64,000 bases of DNA from DATBAT01 sp963824805 (lineage in GTDB: Bacteria > Acidobacteriota > Terriglobia > Terriglobales > Acidobacteriaceae): contig CAWGQZ010000048.1 in NCBI GenBank assembly GCA_963824805.1, positions 1-64,000 of the forward strand, given 5' to 3'. The translations under genes were made by a program, and so were the position numbers. Each line of letters opens with the position of its first letter. The stretch's first letter is position 1. Shown here in pieces: positions 11,328-22,483 of the stretch. The notes under the pieces are model-generated. The model did no database searches, was not told the origin of the DNA, and saw only the letters and a program-made list of their open reading frames with translations.

Positions 11328-13583
11328 CTAAGGACCTACATTGTCCAGTACCCAGATGCTGCCTGACGTTTGAGAGATGGTCAACACCAGTTTGTCTTGA
11401 GCGAGGGAAAAGTGCGACTGCCGGTATGTGCTGGGGGATCATAAGGCCGGGCTTATCGAATGCCGTAACCTGAAAGACGTCACCAATTATCTTTCCTCGG
11501 GCGGGATCGAAGCGTAGTCCCCAAACATTGTAGAAACCATTGCGGCCAGAAAGAAAATAAATGGTCTTTCCATCCGGGGACCAAAGGGGCTTGTCATCCC
11601 AATGCTTGCCATCTGTGATTTGAATCCGCGGCCCGCCCGATGCGCGCGTGATGAATAGTTTGGACTCGAGTTTGGTCGGTAAGTCACGAATAGCTTCATA
11701 CACAATCCATTGTCCGTCAGCAGAAATGCGAGGCTGGTCGAGAAAGTAATCCGGGTCGGAAATGATCTTGCGCGATGCTGGTTCCCCACCGGACACGGGC
11801 GTGGCCGATAGCAGCCAAATCTCAGTTGGATGAGGATCGCCCACTTCTTGCGTTATTAGCAACTCCTTCCCATCAGGAGACCAATCATTAACCCGTTTCC
11901 GTAATGGTCTAGGCGCCGTCAGCGGTTCCTCGGTACTGCCGTTCCACACAACAATCTGGCTTTCGCCGCCCATCACTGTCTTGTTTCGGGTATATGCTAT
12001 TCGTTCGCCGTCTGGAGACCACCGTAAGAAACCGCGGCTGTTGCGGTCGTCAGCCATGATCGGAGCTTCCCTGCCGTCCACAAACGACCTCTGCCACAGT
12101 TCGTACCTGCCGGCGCGTTTTGCGGAAAAAGCCAGCTTCTTACCATCTCGGGTAAGATTGTGCCCCCACGTCTCCATTCCGGTAGGGGTAACGGGCTGCC
12201 CATGACCTGTGACTCGTCCGCGGATTGCGTCGAAAGGAAAAAGCCATGCCCGAATCTGCTGGGACTCACCGGTAAAAGCCAGTCTTTTTCCATCGGGAGA
12301 AATCGCGAATTCCGAATCCAAGCCTGTGCCGGTCGTTAGCCGTTCAATGGCGATTCCCCTCAACGTCGCTGGTTCTACCGTCATCTTCCACAGATTTCTT
12401 GCTCTGCGAAACGTGCGCTCGAAGTAAATCGCGTTCCCCGATGGTGCCCAGGAAAATTTGCAATCCCCGGCCCAGTCCACGATGCTACCCATCGCGTCTC
12501 TGAGAGTTTTTACGACTTGAGGGCTCAACCTCCGACCTGACACCCTCATCTCCCCAAACTGGAACCGTCCAAAAACTAGGGACAAGTTCGGCGTCCTGGG
12601 CCCAGACAGAGACTCGCTTGCCGTCGGGATGCCACGCGGCAGACAGAAATGGGAGCTGGTGCTTGACCTGGAATTCCGTCAAGATTTCGCGCGGTTCGGT
12701 TCCTTCAAGACCCACTACAAAAAACCGAGTCCATGGGAATTGTGTTGTCTGGAACAGTATCTCCGAGCCGTCTGGCGACCACCGAGGGTAATATCCGAAA
12801 GATGCGATCTTCCTGGCCAAACCTTCACCACCAAGCGCCGGTACAATAAACAAGCCACCGTCGCCGTCTTCGGAACGATACGCAATGTATTTTCCATCGG
12901 GTGACCAGTCTGGCTGCCAGTTGTACCCCCGTCCTTTGGTGACTTGAACAGGATCGCCACCGCTGACCTGCTGCACCCAGATGTCGAACTTGCCCCCACG
13001 GTTGGAACTGTAGGCGATAAAACGGCTGTCGGGTGACCACGTGGGGCCGATCTGCAGGCCGTCGTCAAAAGTCAGTCGAGTGAGAGCCCGCTGCGCTGAC
13101 GACGGAGGAGATCGCAAGCGCTTGTAAAGGAAAAGGCCCGCAGCGGTGAGCAACACAAGGACGACGAACAGGATCGAGGCGCGGCGGACCCACGGCATTC
13201 GCGATTCCCGCCGCACGGCTGAGCCGTCAGGTACGACGCTAATCCGGGCACCCTCAACCGGCGCAATAAACCGATATCCCCGCCGAGGCAATGTCTCGAC
13301 AAAGCGCGGGCTTTCCGCGGAATCGCCCAGCACCTCGCGAATCTTGTTAATAGCGGTATTCAGGTTGTGGTCGACATCGACAAAGGTGTCCGGCCACAGC
13401 CGTTTCTGCAATTCCTCCCGGGTCACCACCTCGCCGGGACGCTCCAGCAGGATGGCGAGAACCTGAAACGGCTGGCCGGTGAGTTTCAGCTTCACGCCCG
13501 CCTTTGCGCAGTTCTCCCGCGGGAAGGTCAACTTCGAAGGTTCCGAACCGGACTAACCGAGGGGAATGGACAGCTTCTTCCAC
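11328..13583 (-). pseudogene. winged-helix (OmpR-type) DNA-binding protein fused to TolB-like propeller, frameshifted
   Basis: GTG 13583 starts a typical N-terminus (RLVRFGTFEVDLPAGELRK). The OmpR-type winged helix follows (LTGQPFQVLAILLERPGEVV, REELQKRLWPDTFVDVDHN, ETLPRRGYRFIAPVEG), then a membrane helix (ASILFVVLVLLTAAGLFLY, about 13160) and a long WD40/TolB-like propeller with SPDGK repeats, ending SIWVLDNVGP at 11328. These ToxR-like one-component regulators are expanded in Acidobacteriota. Frame changes near 13490, 12545 and 11420 interrupt it; the joined length of about 750 residues is normal. Probably membrane-anchored with the DNA-binding domain inside. Confidence 0.85.
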
Positions 13584-14115
13584 AGACGTTCGCCTCAAGT
13601 GCCGCCAGTCTAGCACTGAACAACTTCGAAATCTGCACGGCTGCTTCGTCGTGCGTGCCTGATCTGAGTCACTAACCACCTCAGAGCAGGCGAAGACTGG
13701 CGCGGCTGCTCCGAAAAAACGTGGAACACCCCCAGAGTAGTACTGCTATCGACACACCCGCCTGAGATCAGGCGGCAAACAGTCCACTTCCCTGTCCAAA
13801 CTCTGCCCAACAGGACGTAATGGCACATCATCAAACCGCACCAAACGGAACAGTGAAAATCCGCAAGCTCCTGTAAGTGCGAGTTCCGTGCAGCCATCTG
13901 TCTTCAAGATGTATCCCCTGCCCGCCCAGCGCTCAAAGCTGCCGTACGATGTCGTTGTCGCTGTTCTGAGTTTAAAAGAATATTCATTTACACGAAGCAG
14001 CAGGAGGAAGAGTGAATCGACTGCCACAGCTTTGAGGCACGCCGCTTTCCATGGAGGTATCGCCCCGGTTCTGATTTCGTCGTCGTCACCGGTCGGGCTT
14101 GGTACTGAGTTTGCC
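13584..14115. other. intergenic stretch, nothing recognised
   Basis: The gap separates the start of the winged-helix gene from the end of the DUF502 gene. I see no frame with protein character, no terminator and no copy of the dispersed repeat found elsewhere in the window. Confidence 0.4.
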
Positions 14116-14724
14116 CTACGATTCCGCCGCCTCTCCGCTGATGGCGTATTCGCTTAATCCCTTACCCATCTTCTTGAGGCAAGCGTCGAGTTCATTGGCA
14201 GTGAGTGATGGCGCCAGCCGCACCTTGTCTGCCCGGGCAATGAGCACTTGTCCGTGGCTGGTTTCGGGGATATTGGGGAGAAAGAGAACGAAGTTGCCGT
14301 CATTGTCCTTATCGACAACAAACGCAGGCTGCTGGCATTCCCCTTGCTTCAAGAACGCACTAGCGTAGGGAAGAATTTTAGCTTTGTGTGCGATCTTCTC
14401 CTCAGCTGTGGCCCGGTAAGAGGCATAACCCGGAATGAGGCTGGAAATCGTCCGCTCCAGCGTCCGGCTGAGCGCGCCGACGAATGAAACACGCACCAGT
14501 AATCCGCATAGCAGCCAGATGGCGATGATGAACAGGGTGGAGAAAAGTGTAGCGCCACCAACGCCAAGTACTGTTTTCACCCCGAACATTGACGCCAGCT
14601 TTGAGCCGACGGAAGTCAGCGATGTCCACGCCTTGGAAATCAGGATGACGACAACGTAGAGGGGGAAAAGAAAAAAGAACCCCGCGATGGCGGTCTGACG
14701 AAGGTTGGTAAAGAATTGTTTCAT
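14116..14724 (-). CDS. DUF502 family inner-membrane protein
   Basis: ATG 14724 gives 202 residues. The order is a first membrane helix (TAIAGFFFLFPLYVVVILIS, about 11-30), a Gly-rich linker (FGVKTVLGVGGATLF), a second helix (LFIIAIWLLCGLLVRVSF), and the family hallmark ERTISSLIPGYASYRATAEE, then a soluble C-terminal part with VVDKDNDGNFVLFLPNIPE. DUF502 proteins are widespread two-helix membrane proteins of unknown function. The frame extends 80 codons further upstream, but that part lacks family character, so the internal ATG is preferred. Unlike its neighbours it is not broken. Confidence 0.85.
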   Translation of the reverse strand: MKQFFTNLRQTAIAGFFFLFPLYVVVILISKAWTSLTSVGSKLASMFGVKTVLGVGGATLFSTLFIIAIWLLCGLLVRVSFVGALSRTLERTISSLIPGYASYRATAEEKIAHKAKILPYASAFLKQGECQQPAFVVDKDNDGNFVLFLPNIPETSHGQVLIARADKVRLAPSLTANELDACLKKMGKGLSEYAISGEAAES

Positions 14725-15578
14725 CGGGGAAATCCGTTCCCAAAAGGGTATTCGAGTGACAAGCTGCGCCAGCGGACTCTCCAGGATTAGCGGAGACGAA
14801 ATTGAGGACGTTTTGTAAACAGCCGAGGTTAGCGCCGGAACGGTTCTCGAAAGGAGCAAATCAATGTCCCGTGCTTCGGAATGCGTTTCAAGCTGCCCGA
14901 TTTCGACGAAACTCGGCGACTCCTTGTCCCTCAAGGGCTGGAAAGAACGAGCAACGGGAGCCAAGTAATCAATTCCGCGAACAAGGCCCTAGTGATTACC
15001 TGTCGGCGCTCATGTCTGGCAAAACCCAGACGTACCTGCATACATCACAGCGGGCCGCCGCGAGTGTGGAAAAATTCTCGGCTAGGGACGACTCTATCTC
15101 GATCATGACTGAGGCACCTCACGCGCCATGCTTCACAGATTGGGGGCTGATCGGCCCCTAACTCCCATCTTTCGACTGGAGGTCGGCCTTGTTTGCCCCT
15201 TCGCTTCATGGAAGCCAACAATGTGGCATGGGCTTCCTCGGTCTGGTCTCCGTAACTCTCAGCCCACTCGGCCAAGGTTGCACAGCTCGCTGTCCGACAC
15301 AACGCGTTGCCCTGATGTGTTTCTTGTCCTTTTGGACGTACCCAGAATACGCACGTTATCTGAGTGAGTCGCCTGCCAATCTTGACAGTAGTGATCCTAT
15401 TTTCTTGTCGCTAGCATTGATCTCGGTCTAGCGCTTAAAACGCAAATGGAGCTATGCGTCGGGCATTTGATGAGTACGTTCAAGAAGGCCTATTCGGCCT
15501 GCGTGCAAGGACGCGGTTACACCGCCCAGTAATACGTCGGCAAAAGAACAAGCACTTATCTCGAAGGGTTGAACTCAG
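14725..15578. other. gene-poor stretch with possible C-terminal scrap
   Basis: No complete gene is visible. At 15470-15532 (plus) the short frame MSTFKKAYSACVQGRGYTAQ followed by a stop resembles the last residues of small envelope proteins that end in an A-C-x-x-x-G-Y-T pattern; it may be a scrap of such a gene and is too short to be sure. The part from 14965 to 15300 has several open but unconvincing frames on both strands. Confidence 0.3.
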
Positions 15579-16355
15579 ATGAATCTCAAAATCCATACGG
15601 CTGCCCGAATCTTGTCAACCGTATGGGGTTTGGTAGCGCGGGAGAAATCGAATTCGCTAGTAGACGATCCCGAAAATGTCCAGCGACTCGCCCAGCCCGA
15701 CTCATATAGCGAAATCTGCATTTTTCGCAGGGTTGGACGGTACAGCTCTCCGGCAGATTCTGGACGTGGCAAAAATCCGTCGGGTCGCCCCAAAGAGGAC
15801 GTGACCATCAGCGGGGACCGACCAGACCATCTTTTTCTCCTGAAAACGGGGCGGGTCCGGTTTTACAAGCTGACCGCGTCTGGTTCAGAGCTCGTCATAT
15901 TATGGATGATCCCAGGGGACATCATAGGCTTGGTATCGTTGTTGGAAAATCCTCCGGCCTACATGGCAAGCGCGGCCACGGTTTCCGAATGCGAATTCCT
16001 GGTCTGGGATCACAGCACTATCTGCAGACTCGCAAAGGCATACCCGCAGATTAGGGAGAACGGCTTGCGGCTTGCGTTGCACCACCTCAAGATTTACATG
16101 GACCGCCTCGTCAACATTGTCACCAAAAATCCGGAATCGCGGCTCGCCGACGTACTGGGCCGGCTTGCCACCCAGGCGGGGGAGGTACAGCCGTCGGGAG
16201 TGAGAATCGACATCACCAACGAGCATCTCAGCTCTCTTTGCGATATCAGCCCCTTCACCGCCAGCCGGCTCCTCGCGAAGTGGGAACGGGATGGGAGGCT
16301 TTCGAAACAGCGCGGCCGGGTTACCCTGCACGCTCCCGAGTCCCTCATTATTTAG
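15579..16355 (+). pseudogene. Crp/Fnr-family transcription regulator, N-terminal part frameshifted
   Basis: From about 15805 the frame reads a cyclic-nucleotide-binding-type beta-roll (DHLFLLKTGRVRFYKL, ELVILWMIPGDIIGLVSLL), the dimer helix (LRLALHHLKIYMDRLVNIV) and a C-terminal HTH (ITNEHLSSLCDISPFTASR, LLAKWERDGRLSKQRGRV), ending at 16355. The expected N-terminal strand SPTHIAKSAFFAGLDGTAL is present at about 15693-15750 but in another frame, entered near the T5 run at 15721 and left near 15800. No Fnr-type cysteine cluster is seen, so this is more like a Crp or general Crp/Fnr regulator. It may be functional if the two indels are errors. Confidence 0.75.
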
Positions 16356-16737
16356 CTAGGATCAACTACGGCGGCTGCCTGCACGTGTGCAGCCGCTTGC
16401 GAAGCTTGCTCATTCGAAGTGTGAGATTGCTCCTGTGCGCGCACGACCAGTCGGCTGAGAACGTCCTTCTGCTGGCTGAGTTGTGCCACCTGGAGCTCCA
16501 GACTCTACTCTTAAGCGTCCGGAATGGCCTTGTGACCTCCCTGTGACCGGAGAACGCACTCCAGCGTAGTGGAGGTCAATTCGGTCAGTGCTTGTATCTA
16601 AAGTCAAATTCCGTTCAGGGTCGGAACGCCGCTTCCGCCTATTCTGTACGGTCCTGGCTACAGAGCACCTGAACACCAACGTTTGGAGTGAATTGTGCAT
16701 CTACTCAGCGCCAGGGAGTGACCGCCCGGGGGCAAAC
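16356..16737. other. gene-poor stretch with hairpin and repeat copy A
   Basis: Right after the Crp/Fnr stop an 8-bp inverted repeat (GCGGCTGC at 16371-16378, GCAGCCGC at 16389-16396) could act as a weak terminator; it lacks a T-run. On the minus strand 16352-16500 reads a coiled-coil-like scrap (LSQQKDVLSRLVVRAQEQS) ending in a stop but without a start. The dispersed repeat starts at 16531. Confidence 0.35.
16531..16588 (+). repeat. dispersed intergenic repeat, copy A
   Basis: Two TGTGACC iterons at 16531 and 16542 (11-base period) are followed by GGAGAACGCACTCCAGC and GGAGGTCAATTCGG. The same order is found at 26326 and 35709. A 17-base string GCGTCCGGAATGGCCTT just upstream (16515-16531) also occurs at 40605, next to a resolvase scrap. 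Confidence 0.6.
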
Positions 16738-17070
16738 ATGAACAATATATTACGGTCCGTGATCCTACTTGTGGTTCTTGGGATCGCTATCGCAGGGATA
16801 ATTCCATCCGCGGCTCAAGTTCTGGTGAGCTCCCCGCAAAACAATTCGCAGATTTCGTCCCCCGTTCACTACATTGCTTCAGCTACTAGCCCTAAATGTT
16901 TGAAAGGTATCATTGATATGCGGATATATCTATTCGGGATGAAACCCAACGATCCTCCGACGTTCGCTGTAGCCGTAACGATCCTCGTCGCTGAAGCTCT
17001 TCTGGCGGGATGGTTGCCCGCTCGCAGAGCCGCTAATATCGACCCGATGACTACACTCAGGCATGAATGA
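16738..17070 (+). pseudogene. chimeric ORF: secreted Ig-like protein start joined to FtsX permease end
   Basis: The 110-codon frame starts with a signal peptide (SVILLVVLGIAIAGIIPSAA, from ATG 16738) and the start of a bacterial Ig-like domain (VLVSSPQNNSQISSPVHYIA, ASATS). After about codon 62 it changes to LFGMKPNDPPTFAVAVTILV and LPARRAANIDPMTTLRHE, which is the exact C-terminal tail of MacB/FtsX-type ADOP permeases (compare the permease ending near 52836). The join falls at about 16915-16935. An in-frame deletion between two former genes is the simplest reading; the product, if made, would be secreted or membrane-bound but has no plausible function. Confidence 0.65.
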
Positions 17071-17293
17071 GATGTTCACCTACCGGCTTGGGAAATGTGT
17101 AATAGCAGGTTTGCGACCCTAGTACCATTTTTGACATCGGTGATCCTTGAAGTTGTCCAGAAGTCGGCTTCGAGGAGATCACCATTGATGTCCTCCAATC
17201 CCGTTTCTGGCCGACTTCCGGATTGCGGACGATTCGTCCGGAAGGCCGCTTGAGTCAAGCGGCATTCCCATGCGAGAGGTGTTGTTTTCGTGG

Positions 17294-20200
17294 TTAAAAA
17301 TTCAAGCGTAAAGAGAGCTGTACCTGCCTCGAGGGGGCGGCGAAATTCGGCGAACCAAACGTCGGATTGGCTGGACTGATAATGCCGTCTCCGAACTTTT
17401 TCGGAATTGGACCGAGGAAGTCCGAGGCGCCATAGACCGTATCGATGCCGTTAACATTATGGCGATTGAACAAGTTGAAGACTTCGGCGCTGGCCTGCGC
17501 TTTCAGTCGATCGCTTACGTTGAACACTCTTTGCAAGCGCACATCAGTGGTATGGGAGGAATCGCCAAGATAAGTGTTGCGCCTGATGTTGCTGACGCGG
17601 TCTGAAAAGGGAAACCCGTCGCCGTTCACGTCAAAGCCGGCAAAGATCGTGTAATAACGAGGGCTTTGAACTGTGTTTAGCACCGAGAGCTTGAAGTTAC
17701 GCAGCGCCAGTCTCCAGGTGTTTGGAGATTCACCCAGCAAAACCAGCACGAAGTGATGACGCATGTCATTCTCGCTCAGGCCGCGGTCAAGGTTTGGATC
17801 CAGGTAATCCATGGGCGAATCGGTAAGTTGGATATCGGTCGCGAGATCAATGGACTTTGAATATGTATAGTTCGCCAGGACGCTATAGTGGTGAGCAAAT
17901 GGTTTTCGCACGCTCAAACTTCCCGCATGGTAGATGGAGTACGCAGTCGGAGTCGCCTCCAGAGCGAAGCCGAAGTTGGGATCGGCAGGCGTGAAAGCTT
18001 GCACTCCAGTGGGAAGCGTGGCGCTGGGGATTCCATTGATGCTGTTGTACAGTGGCAGTTTGAGCGCATGTACGAATTGGTATCCGACCGAAACGAAAAG
18101 CCCTTTGCCGATCTCGTTTTCCACTTCCAGGCTGGTTTCCTCAGCGTAGGCGTTGGGGAACCTGCGCTTCACGTATCCCAATGGGAACTGGAGCAGGTTG
18201 CTGGGATCGGGGTAAATGCCATTGTGCGCAAAGTTGCTAAAAGCCTGACTGGCGAGAACGGGCCCGGCGACCCCGACGATGCCTGAAGGCCCAAGTCCAA
18301 CCAACTTGTTGGTTGGATCTGCAAATTCAGGCAGGATCGGCTGGTTCATGTTGGTAAATGCAGATGCGCCCTGCCAGGACACCATAATATCGCTGTAGTC
18401 GAACGGGCCGGTGAACAAGCCGAATCCCGCTCGCACCACGCCCTTTCCTTGCCGGAATGAGTATGCGATCCCAACTCGCGGCTGCACATTTCCATAATTC
18501 GTGGGATGCATTCTTGCCGTTCACCCTAATGTCCGCCGCCGATGGAAAAAAATCCACGTCATAGCGCAACCCAAGAGTTAGGGTCAGATTCGGCCGCGCT
18601 CTCCATTGGTCTTGCGCGTAGAACCGGAAAGCTTGTGCCTGAACTTCAAGTCCGTACTGTCGATGAAGTCGGAGGCCGCGGGGCCAGCATACAGGCCAGT
18701 CTGGAAAGGCAGAGTGCGTGGTGGAATTTGCTGGCCGAAGAACGAGCGCGGCTGCAGAAACAGAAACTCCACAGGAGTTCCCGGTCCGAACGGCGGAGCA
18801 TCGAAAGGTGGCCCGCTCCGAAAAAGCTTTGCGGAGTGAAAATACCGGCGCCCGGAGTGAAGAATGTGGTCTACGCCGCGATCCACACCGGTTCGAAGTC
18901 TCCGCCAAATTTGAACGAATGATTGCCACGGATATAAGTCAGGTTTTCCGCGCCTTGGAAATGCTGCTCACTGTAGAAGTGGACGCCGCCTTGGATGCCT
19001 CCCGAGCTGAAAAGGTCGGCAACCAGGATCGCTGGTTCAAACCCGGCTCCCACAGGATCGAGATGGAAGGTTCTTCGCCCGAAGTTCAGCACACTTTCTG
19101 AAGTCCAATGGCTTCCGAACACGTGGAGCAAGTTGCCGTACACGCGTCTGGTCCCTGACGGGGTTGTTGCGGTAGAACGATGGCAAACCCTGACCTGGAG
19201 CGGCGCCTGGGTATGTGTTGTTTGCGGTCGTCGTTGAACAGGTATCCAATGTTTAAGGTGCTCTTGTCACTCAGAACATTGGTGAGCTTTCCGAAAAACT
19301 TGTCGTAGTCGACCAATCTGGAGAATGGATCCCAGGTTCTCGGGCTGCAAGCCCAGCGACTGCTTCACCTGATTGATGCTGGGCGTGCCGGGCCCCAGGC
19401 AGCCGGGATCGTCGGTGCAATGCAGAATGAAAGAGGAATACAAAGGAGACTCGGCGCGGCGCTGGCCTTCGTATCCTAAAAAGTAAAAGTTCTTTTCCCG
19501 CCGGATGGGCCCGCCAATATTGCCGCCAAACTGGTTGAAGCGAAGTGTATTGAAACCCGGCGCGGAGAGCAGATTGTTCGAATCCAGCTTGTTATTGCGG
19601 AAGAATTCGTAAACCGAGCCGTGAACATCATTGCTCCCGGACTTCGTGATCGTGTTCACAACGGCACCGAGATTGCGCCCGTTGTCGGCCGTATAGGGAC
19701 TGCTGGCGACGCGGAATTCCCGCACCCAATCCTGCGACGGGCTGGCGCGCTGCACGCCGGAAATGCTGGTAGTGTAGTCCGTGCCGTCAAGGCCAAAAAA
19801 TGCGCTGTGGGTCTCGCGCAGCCCGCCAAAACTCAGTTGCAATACGGTCTCCTGGAAAGGCGATTGTGCGCCCACGGCGGTGCTCCGGCCTACGTTTACC
19901 GTGGGCGTGAGCAGCACGAAATCAATGAAGTCCCGGCCCGAAATTGGCAGGTCGGAAATCTTCTGCGTATCAATGACCTGGCTGACTTCCGATTTTTGCG
20001 AATCGACACCCTGCGCCGTTTCCTTAACGTCGACATTCTCCCGGAATGTCTTGATGTCTAGCGTCACAGGAACAGAGGCATTCTGTCCGACCGTAAGCCT
20101 AAGCGTGCCTGATAAGCGCGGAATTGATCGGAATCTACTTTCAGCTGGTAGCGGCCCGCAGGCAGGCTAGGGATCACTGCAACTCCAGTCCCCGAGCAGA

Positions 20201-20384
20201 AATCCGTTCGCTGCGCGCCGGTTTCTAGGTTCCGGACGGTGACTCGCGCCTGCGGGATCACGCTTCCAGATGGGTCCGTAACCGTTACGTTTAGCGTCGC
20301 CAACTGCTGCGCAAAAAGGTTGACAGCAAACAACAAAATCAACCCAAGAAAACTCCTGACTGCGTGAGCAGAGCCTCTCTTCAC
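17294..20384 (-). pseudogene. Oar-type TonB-dependent receptor, multiply frameshifted
   Basis: From 20384 the product has a signal peptide (FLGLILLFAVNLFAQ), a carboxypeptidase-regulatory-like domain (LNVTVTDPSGSVIPQARVTV), then a plug (SDLPISGRDFIDFVLLTPTV; GVVNTITKSGSND-like GAVVNTITKSGSNDVHG) and a barrel with AFRFYAQDQWRARPNLTLTL, LGLRYDVDFFPSA and SSVLANYTYSKS-like strands, ending in the C-terminal aromatic LSLRLNF at 17294. These large receptors (about 1000 residues) are an Acidobacteriota expansion, thought to import glycans or peptides across the outer membrane. The first 300 and last 400 codons are clean, but the middle (18330-19300) crosses frames at least six times. Confidence 0.85.
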
Positions 20385-21103
20385 TAGTGTCCCCGGTTGT
20401 TCGTTATTCCCCGCGAGCCTGAGAATGCCAGACTATGGAATTCAAGAGTTCCCAAATTCGAAACAGCTTACTGGACATTCACAGCTGGCGGCAATATGAC
20501 AAAAACGCTAGAGACTGGGGCCAGAACAGCCGACGCCGGGGGATGGCTGGATGTTGCCACCATTCATAACTATCCGCCCCCAAGCTGCTTGTCAGGAATG
20601 GATCCCACATGTGAACCCGGACGACCCTCTGGGGCCATGGCACACCCGCCTGTGTCACGGTCGGGTGATGGGCTACCCGGAAGTTAAGCCGCAGAACAAA
20701 CGTTCACCGACGCTGTCCAGATGTCGGCTTCTAGGAAGTTTCACCCACAATTACGAGCAACTAAGTCGAAGTCCCGACGCTTACCTCGCACATCTTAATT
20801 AAGGAGACATTTAGATCAAATTGTACGCAAAGAATATAAGGTCTAGCGGACCTCCTAAGTAGGTAGGCGCGCGATCGCGACCTTTTCTCGACCGTCGCCC
20901 CGGGGAATATGGCTCCCTTCCTTCCATCCCAAAATAATTCTCGCCCTTTCCCCCGTCCTTTGGCAGCGGATCAATCCACAACGCCAATCAACCGGTACCC
21001 TGCCAGGCGGTTGCAGCACAGTACATCCTGACAATTTTCTCCATTTCCAACTGAAGCAGGACAGTTTAGGATCTACTCGCTCACAAGCAGGTCGTCATCG
21101 GTA
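20385..21103. other. intergenic stretch between divergent genes, nothing recognised
   Basis: The gap holds the upstream regions of the TonB receptor (minus) and of the aminotransferase (plus). No conserved frame, repeat or clear promoter could be placed. Confidence 0.4.
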
Positions 21104-22381
21104 ATGATCTCCTCTCCTTTTGATCGATTGGATTATCCCAGCCTCCGTCAAAGTGTGTACTTGAATCAGGCATCCCTGGGATTGATCGGTCAACCAGCAG
21201 TAACCGCAATGCACACTTTCATAGACAATGTTGCTAGGCATGGCAACCTCTACATGTCCGATAGGGATGAGGTGGCATACTGCGAAACGCTCCGCGAACG
21301 CGCATCGCGATTGCTTCATTGCGATTCCACGCAAGTCGCAATTGTCGCGAGCGCAAGTGAGATATTGGGGCAACTTCCGATGTTGCTTCAGCCAAGACTA
21401 AAGAGCACAATTCTGGCCGTTTCATCAGACTTTCCTGCGATAACTCGGCCGTGGCTTCGTCTGGCTGCTCTAAAAGACCATACGGTGCGCTTTGTTGATG
21501 ACCAGCCTACGTGCGATTTGACCGATACACTCATTGAGGCAATTGATGAGAGTACTTCTGTGGTTGCGGTGAGCAGTGTGCAATACGCTACGGGTACGGT
21601 AGTGGATATTTCTCGCCTGCGCCAAAGCACTGTCCAGGTTGGTGCACGTTTGATTGTAGACGCTACGCAAGCGGCAGGTGCAATGCGGGTGGACGCAGCG
21701 GCGTGGGATGCTGATGCCGTCGTTGCCAGCGGCTACAAATGGCTTGGTGGACATGGAGGCGTTGCACTAGCAATCATGTCGCCACTCTTGCTTGAGCAAA
21801 TACCCCCTTTACCGGGTTGGATGGGCGCGTCGGACCCCTTTGGATTTGATGCGACCTCTGTGTCGCTAGCTAATGATGCGCGGCGCTACACGCAATCAAC
21901 AATGTCGTATGTCTCTATGGCTGGTCTCGTGGTAGCAGTTGAGCAGTTGTTGTCCTTGGGTGAAGCTCGAATTGAGGCACATGCACGGAGTTTGGCAGCA
22001 ATGTTGGTTAGCGACGCCAGCAAGTATGGTTGGCAACCGTTTCGTAGTGTTGGCGATCCTGCCGGGTCTCCACACATCATTTCACTGGGCAGCCCTCGCG
22101 AAAGCGTACAAGCAATTGTGGAAAGACTTCGTAGTCACAATATTGTGTGCGGTACACGTGGCGGACGCATTCGGATCTCGCTCGCCCCTTACAACGACGC
22201 AAGTGATGTCAACACTCTTATCGAAGCATTTGCAAGGAGCACGTTCGGGATGAATTTTAGAGATCGAAACTGCGTGATCACCAGCAGCACGGAAAGTCTC
22301 AAAGGGGGCAGCTTTCCTGCCCTTTCGACGACGGTATGCAAGTTGCCTCTCTATGCTGCCTTCTCGCCTTCCCGGCCCTAA
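21104..22381 (+). CDS. class-V (NifS-like fold) PLP-dependent aminotransferase
   Basis: The N-terminus YPSLRQSVYLNQASLGLIG is the usual start of class-V aminotransferases. Further landmarks are IVASASEILGQL (cofactor loop), VAVSSVQYATGTVVD, LIVDATQAAGAMRVD with the cofactor-binding Asp, and ASGYKWLGGHGGVA in which Lys212 would form the Schiff base. The glycine-rich C-terminal strand CGTRGGRIRISLAPYND is present. The family covers desulfurases, kynureninase and epimerases; the missing catalytic Cys loop argues against a desulfurase, but the substrate cannot be told. The last 45 codons (after about 22245) lack family character and look like read-through into other DNA. Wording of codons looks AT-richer than the neighbours, hinting at transfer. 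Confidence 0.8.
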   Translation: MISSPFDRLDYPSLRQSVYLNQASLGLIGQPAVTAMHTFIDNVARHGNLYMSDRDEVAYCETLRERASRLLHCDSTQVAIVASASEILGQLPMLLQPRLKSTILAVSSDFPAITRPWLRLAALKDHTVRFVDDQPTCDLTDTLIEAIDESTSVVAVSSVQYATGTVVDISRLRQSTVQVGARLIVDATQAAGAMRVDAAAWDADAVVASGYKWLGGHGGVALAIMSPLLLEQIPPLPGWMGASDPFGFDATSVSLANDARRYTQSTMSYVSMAGLVVAVEQLLSLGEARIEAHARSLAAMLVSDASKYGWQPFRSVGDPAGSPHIISLGSPRESVQAIVERLRSHNIVCGTRGGRIRISLAPYNDASDVNTLIEAFARSTFGMNFRDRNCVITSSTESLKGGSFPALSTTVCKLPLYAAFSPSRP

Positions 22382-22483
22382 AGGCATTCCATCGGGCCTT
22401 CTGGGCTGCGGCCATCTTCCGACGAGCAGCAGCACTAAACCTGCTTGAGCATCCGGTTGAAGTCGCAACGGCCCGAAGACCGC

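Noticed and set aside
20397..20802. Two open plus-strand frames before the aminotransferase
   Set aside because: They lack protein-like composition, ribosome sites and similarity to anything recognised.
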